From: Metallococcus carri
Lineage (GTDB): Bacteria > Actinomycetota > Actinomycetes > Actinomycetales > Dermatophilaceae
Length of the DNA stretch: 64,000 nucleotides
Assembly: GCF_011440275.1 (NCBI RefSeq)
Contig: NZ_JAAOIV010000001.1
Coordinates: 310,001 to 374,000, forward strand
Reading direction: 5' to 3'
Part shown: positions 61,474 to 64,000 of the stretch, piece by piece
Layout: the number at the start of each line of letters is the position of its first letter
Numbering within the stretch: position 1 is the first letter of the stretch
The notes under the pieces: generated by a model
What the model saw: only the letters and a program-made list of their open reading frames with translations
The model's database searches: none
What the model was told of the DNA's origin: nothing
Position numbers and translations under genes: made by a program

Positions 61474-62032
61474 GGTTCGGGTCGCTCGGGTGGGTGAGCG
61501 CGAACGACATCTCGTTGCGCTGACGGCGCAGCACCTGCGCCCACAGCGTGTCCGGGTCGTCAGTGAAGGCGTCGCCCGCCTCGGCATCCACCACGAACCA
61601 CATCCCCGAGCGCAACTCGCCCTCGAGCTGGCCGCCCTCCCATCCGGCATACCCGGCGAAGATCCGCAGCGCGGACACCTCGGGCATGACGACCACGGGA
61701 GGCGCATCGAGGTCGACCAGCCCCACGCCACGGAACAGGCGCTTCAGCCCGACCGACTCGTCGGTGCCGGGGATCGACACCAGCCCGAGGGCCGAGTCGA
61801 GCGCGACCGGGCCGCCCTGGAAGAGCGTGCCGGGTGGGACGACATGGTCCTCCCATCCCGGCAGCACCGCGTCCACCGCGGCCGGCAGCGGCCGGTTGAG
61901 CACGATGCCGTGGGCGCCGTCGGTGTCGTGGTTGAGCAGGAGCACCACGCTGCGATCGAACAGGTCGGACATCTCAGGCTCGGACACGTCACGGGGCACC
62001 GCGACGAGCAGGCGGCCGGTCAACGTCTCCAC
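61466..62032 (-). CDS. YqgE/AlgH family protein
   Basis: 188-aa protein of the YqgE/AlgH family: LTGRLLVAVPRDVSEPEMSDLFDRSVVLLLNHDTDGAHGIVLNRPL in part (seen as DRSVVLLLNHD and GAHGIVLNRPL), FQGGPVALDSALGLV, IFAGYAGWEGGQLEGEL. GTG 62032 lies 6 nt after GATAAT (62044-62039), which overlaps the TAA stop of the helicase gene. Ends convergent with the kinase by 8 bp. The cellular role is not settled. Confidence 0.88.
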   Translation of the reverse strand: METLTGRLLVAVPRDVSEPEMSDLFDRSVVLLLNHDTDGAHGIVLNRPLPAAVDAVLPGWEDHVVPPGTLFQGGPVALDSALGLVSIPGTDESVGLKRLFRGVGLVDLDAPPVVVMPEVSALRIFAGYAGWEGGQLEGELRSGMWFVVDAEAGDAFTDDPDTLWAQVLRRQRNEMSFALTHPSDPNLN

Positions 62033-62039
62033 CCCGGCA

Positions 62040-64000
62040 TTATCGCGCGCGGTAGCCCCGCCGGTCACCAGCGGACCTGGGTCGTCCGCCCTGGTGGCGT
62101 GCCGGCCGGCCGTTCTGACCGCCATACCGGCGGCCGCCGGGACGGCCGGCGCGTCGCTGCTGGACCTTGAGCACGCCGTCGAGGTCGGCGTCGGAGATTG
62201 GCGCGCCCTCGGGCACGCGACCGCCGGCGGCCGCGATGACGTCGTCGCCCGGCTGGGCCTTCTGCAACTGCGTGTCGACGCCCGCGTCGGTCAGCAACCG
62301 CTGCACGGTGCGCCGCTGGTGCGGCAGCGCCAGCGTCACGACGGTCCCGGCCTCACCGGCGCGCGCCGTGCGGCCGGCGCGGTGCAGATAGTCCTTGTGA
62401 TCGGCGGGCGGGTCGACCTGCAGCACCACACCGACATCGTCGACGTGGATGCCGCGGGCGGCGACATCGGTGGCAACAAGCACCGGCAGCCGCCCTTCAC
62501 GGAAGGCGGTGAGCGCGCGGTTGCGCTGGGCCTGGTTGAGACCACCGTGCAGCGCGGCCGCCAGCACGCCCTGCTCCCGCAACTCGCGAGCGATGCGGTC
62601 GGCACCGAGCTTGGTGCGCACAAAGACCACGGTGCGGCCCTCACGGTTGGCGACCTCGGCCGTCACGACCTTCTTGTCGCGCGGCTCGATCAGCAACGCG
62701 TGGTGGGCCATCGTCGACACGCTCGCCGTGCCGTCGTCGGTCGCGTGCTCCACCGGGTCGGTGAGATAGCGCTCGACGACCTTGTCGATGCCGCGGTCGA
62801 GCGTCGCGCTGAACAGCAGCCGCTGCCCGTCGGCCGGGACCAGGTCGAGGATCTCGGTGATCGCCTCGAGGAAGCCCATCTCGGCCATGTGGTCGGCTTC
62901 GTCCAGGATCGTCACCTCGACCGCGCTCAGGTCGGCGGCGCCGCGCTCGATCAGGTCCTTGAGCCGGCCGGGCGTCGCGATGAGCAGGTCAACACCCTTA
63001 GCGAGGGCGCTGAGCTGCGGCTCGTAGGGCATGCCACCGGCGACCAGCTTGTGCCGCAGGCCCAGCACGTGCACCAGCGGCTGCAAGGCGTCGCTCACCT
63101 GCATGGCGAGCTCGCGGGTCGGCACCAGCACGAGGGCGCGCGGGCGTCCCGGCTCGGCCTTACCGTTGGCGAGACGGCTCAGCGTCGGCAGCCCGAAGGC
63201 GAGCGTCTTGCCCGAACCCGTGCGGCCCCGGCCGAGCACATCGCGGCCCGCCAGAGCATCCGGGATCGCGGCGGACTGGATCGGGAACGGCTCGGTGATG
63301 CCGTCGCGCGCGAGGCGCGCCACGAGGGGCTCCGGCATACCGAATTGGGCAAAACCGTTGTGGCTCAGGTCGATTGGAGCGTTCGACACCGGCTCGGTGT
63401 CGCGCCGCTCGGTCCAGCCGAAGGCCTCGTTGGTCTGCTCCTGCGCGTCACTGTCGAATGCCGAGCGCCGGTCGTCGCGCTCGTTGAAGCGCGGGCGGTC
63501 GTCGCGGTTGTAGCGACGCTCGCCACGGTCGCGGTCGTTGTAGCGGGGACGGTCACCCCGGTCGTTGTAGCGCGGGCGGTCGCGGCGGTCGTCGTACCGC
63601 GGGCGGTCGTCGCGGTTGTAGCGACGCTCGCCACGGTCGCCCCGGTCGTTGAAGCGGGGACGGTCGTCGCGGTTATAGCGCCGCTCGCCACGGTCGCGGT
63701 CGTTGTAGCGGGGACGGTCGTCGCGGTTGTAGCGACGCTCGCCACGGTCGCGGTCGTTGTAGCGGGGACGGTCGTCGCGGTTATAGCGGCGCTCGCCACG
63801 GTCCCGGTCGTATGCCGGCCGCCGGTCGTCCCGCCGCTCGCCGCGGTCGCGGTCGTTGTAGCGGGGACGGTCGTCCCGGTCGTTGTAGCGGGGACGGTCG
63901 TCCCGGTTATAGCGACGCTCGCCGCGGTCGCGGTCGTTGGAGCGCGGCCGGTCATCCCGGTCGCGGTCGTTGAACCGCGGACGACGGTCGTCGCGCACGT
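62040..64000 (-). CDS. DEAD-box RNA helicase with repetitive N-terminus (5'-truncated)
   Basis: Helicase core at the C-terminal end: Q motif FAQFGMPEPLVARLARDGIT with PIQSAAIPDALAGRD, motif I GRGRTGSGKTLAFG, VPTRELA, ATPGRLKDL, the DEAD box in ILDEADHMAEMGF, SAT in LLFSATLD, VATDVAARGIHVDDVG and HRAGRTARAGE. The C-terminus is an RGG-like GRPGGRRYGGQNGRP tail. Upstream of about residue 215 the protein is a low-complexity array of RYNRDDRPRYNDRD units, and the frame runs to the window edge, so the true start is beyond 64,000. Confidence 0.9.
   Translation of the reverse strand, partial: VRDDRRPRFNDRDRDDRPRSNDRDRGERRYNRDDRPRYNDRDDRPRYNDRDRGERRDDRRPAYDRDRGERRYNRDDRPRYNDRDRGERRYNRDDRPRYNDRDRGERRYNRDDRPRFNDRGDRGERRYNRDDRPRYDDRRDRPRYNDRGDRPRYNDRDRGERRYNRDDRPRFNERDDRRSAFDSDAQEQTNEAFGWTERRDTEPVSNAPIDLSHNGFAQFGMPEPLVARLARDGITEPFPIQSAAIPDALAGRDVLGRGRTGSGKTLAFGLPTLSRLANGKAEPGRPRALVLVPTRELAMQVSDALQPLVHVLGLRHKLVAGGMPYEPQLSALAKGVDLLIATPGRLKDLIERGAADLSAVEVTILDEADHMAEMGFLEAITEILDLVPADGQRLLFSATLDRGIDKVVERYLTDPVEHATDDGTASVSTMAHHALLIEPRDKKVVTAEVANREGRTVVFVRTKLGADRIARELREQGVLAAALHGGLNQAQRNRALTAFREGRLPVLVATDVAARGIHVDDVGVVLQVDPPADHKDYLHRAGRTARAGEAGTVVTLALPHQRRTVQRLLTDAGVDTQLQKAQPGDDVIAAAGGRVPEGAPISDADLDGVLKVQQRRAGRPGGRRYGGQNGRPARHQGGRPRSAGDRRGYRAR
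63480..64000 (-). repeat. 54-bp coding tandem repeats in the helicase N-terminus
   Basis: Degenerate tandem units of about 54 bp, each coding roughly GERRYNRDDRPRYNDRDR, with shorter DDRPRYND pieces between. At least six long units are visible between 63,480 and the window end. They run on past the edge. Confidence 0.85.

Noticed and set aside
63480-64000. Possible CRISPR array in the repeats
   Set aside because: Units are degenerate, in frame with a helicase and have no unique spacers.

Overview
The window is about 70% GC chromosomal DNA from a high-GC actinobacterium. Support comes from DUF177/L32/RNase III/Fpg order, coenzyme F420 biosynthesis (cofC), an HU protein with a long Lys/Ala tail, an IclR regulator divergent from leuCD, an MptB-type mannosyltransferase, DUF2017 next to clpS, DUF3039, and many genes whose start codon lies 6-7 nt after a TANNNT box, as expected for leaderless mRNAs. 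Style and gene order fit Micrococcales near Dermacoccaceae/Intrasporangiaceae; that placement is inference. No rRNA, CRISPR array, phage or insertion sequence was seen. Two tRNA genes (Glu-CTC, Gln-CTG) are present.

Region 1 (1-6,100) looks like an acquired resistance/defence island. It has the 3' part of a low-molecular-weight arsC, a minus-strand operon (FAD oxidoreductase with a cysteine tail, arsO, MFS exporter), and a divergent arsR-arsN pair controlled through one 38-bp palindrome. Next comes an AbiF-type HEPN gene preceded by a short promoter-hairpin unit that resembles a small noncoding RNA. This stretch almost lacks the GGCATA/TATGCC hexamer common in the rest of the window.

Region 2 (6,166-31,700) is mostly core housekeeping: mutM-rnc-rpmF-DUF177, coaD, rsmD, recG and a DhaL/DegV-type kinase on minus; rpmB on plus; then thiL, ddl, a Cys/Met PLP enzyme, gpsA, cofC, hup, leuDC with its IclR regulator, the tRNAs, gltX, and clpS/DUF2017 divergent from pncB. 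A decayed MerR gene lies at about 24.0 kb.

Region 3 (31,700-45,600) holds pncA, an ABC exporter with a two-component system, an exported 5'-nucleotidase-like enzyme, a homogentisate module (hmgA, a conserved unknown, fahA), formaldehyde dehydrogenase behind a CRP/GlxR-like site, and a diiron oxygenase divergent from a DUF4873 gene across a TetR-type palindrome.

Region 4 (45,600-52,300) is a tightly overlapping six-gene minus-strand operon containing five glycosyltransferase genes, one a GT4-like/GT2 fusion. Its product is unknown.

Region 5 (52,366-64,000) has hpd with a divergent Lrp regulator, an IclR/DmpA-type peptidase pair, a DEAH-type helicase, a secreted unknown, an M43 metalloprotease, DUF3039, a PASTA-less Ser/Thr kinase, a YqgE/AlgH protein, and a DEAD-box RNA helicase whose low-complexity N-terminus runs off the window.
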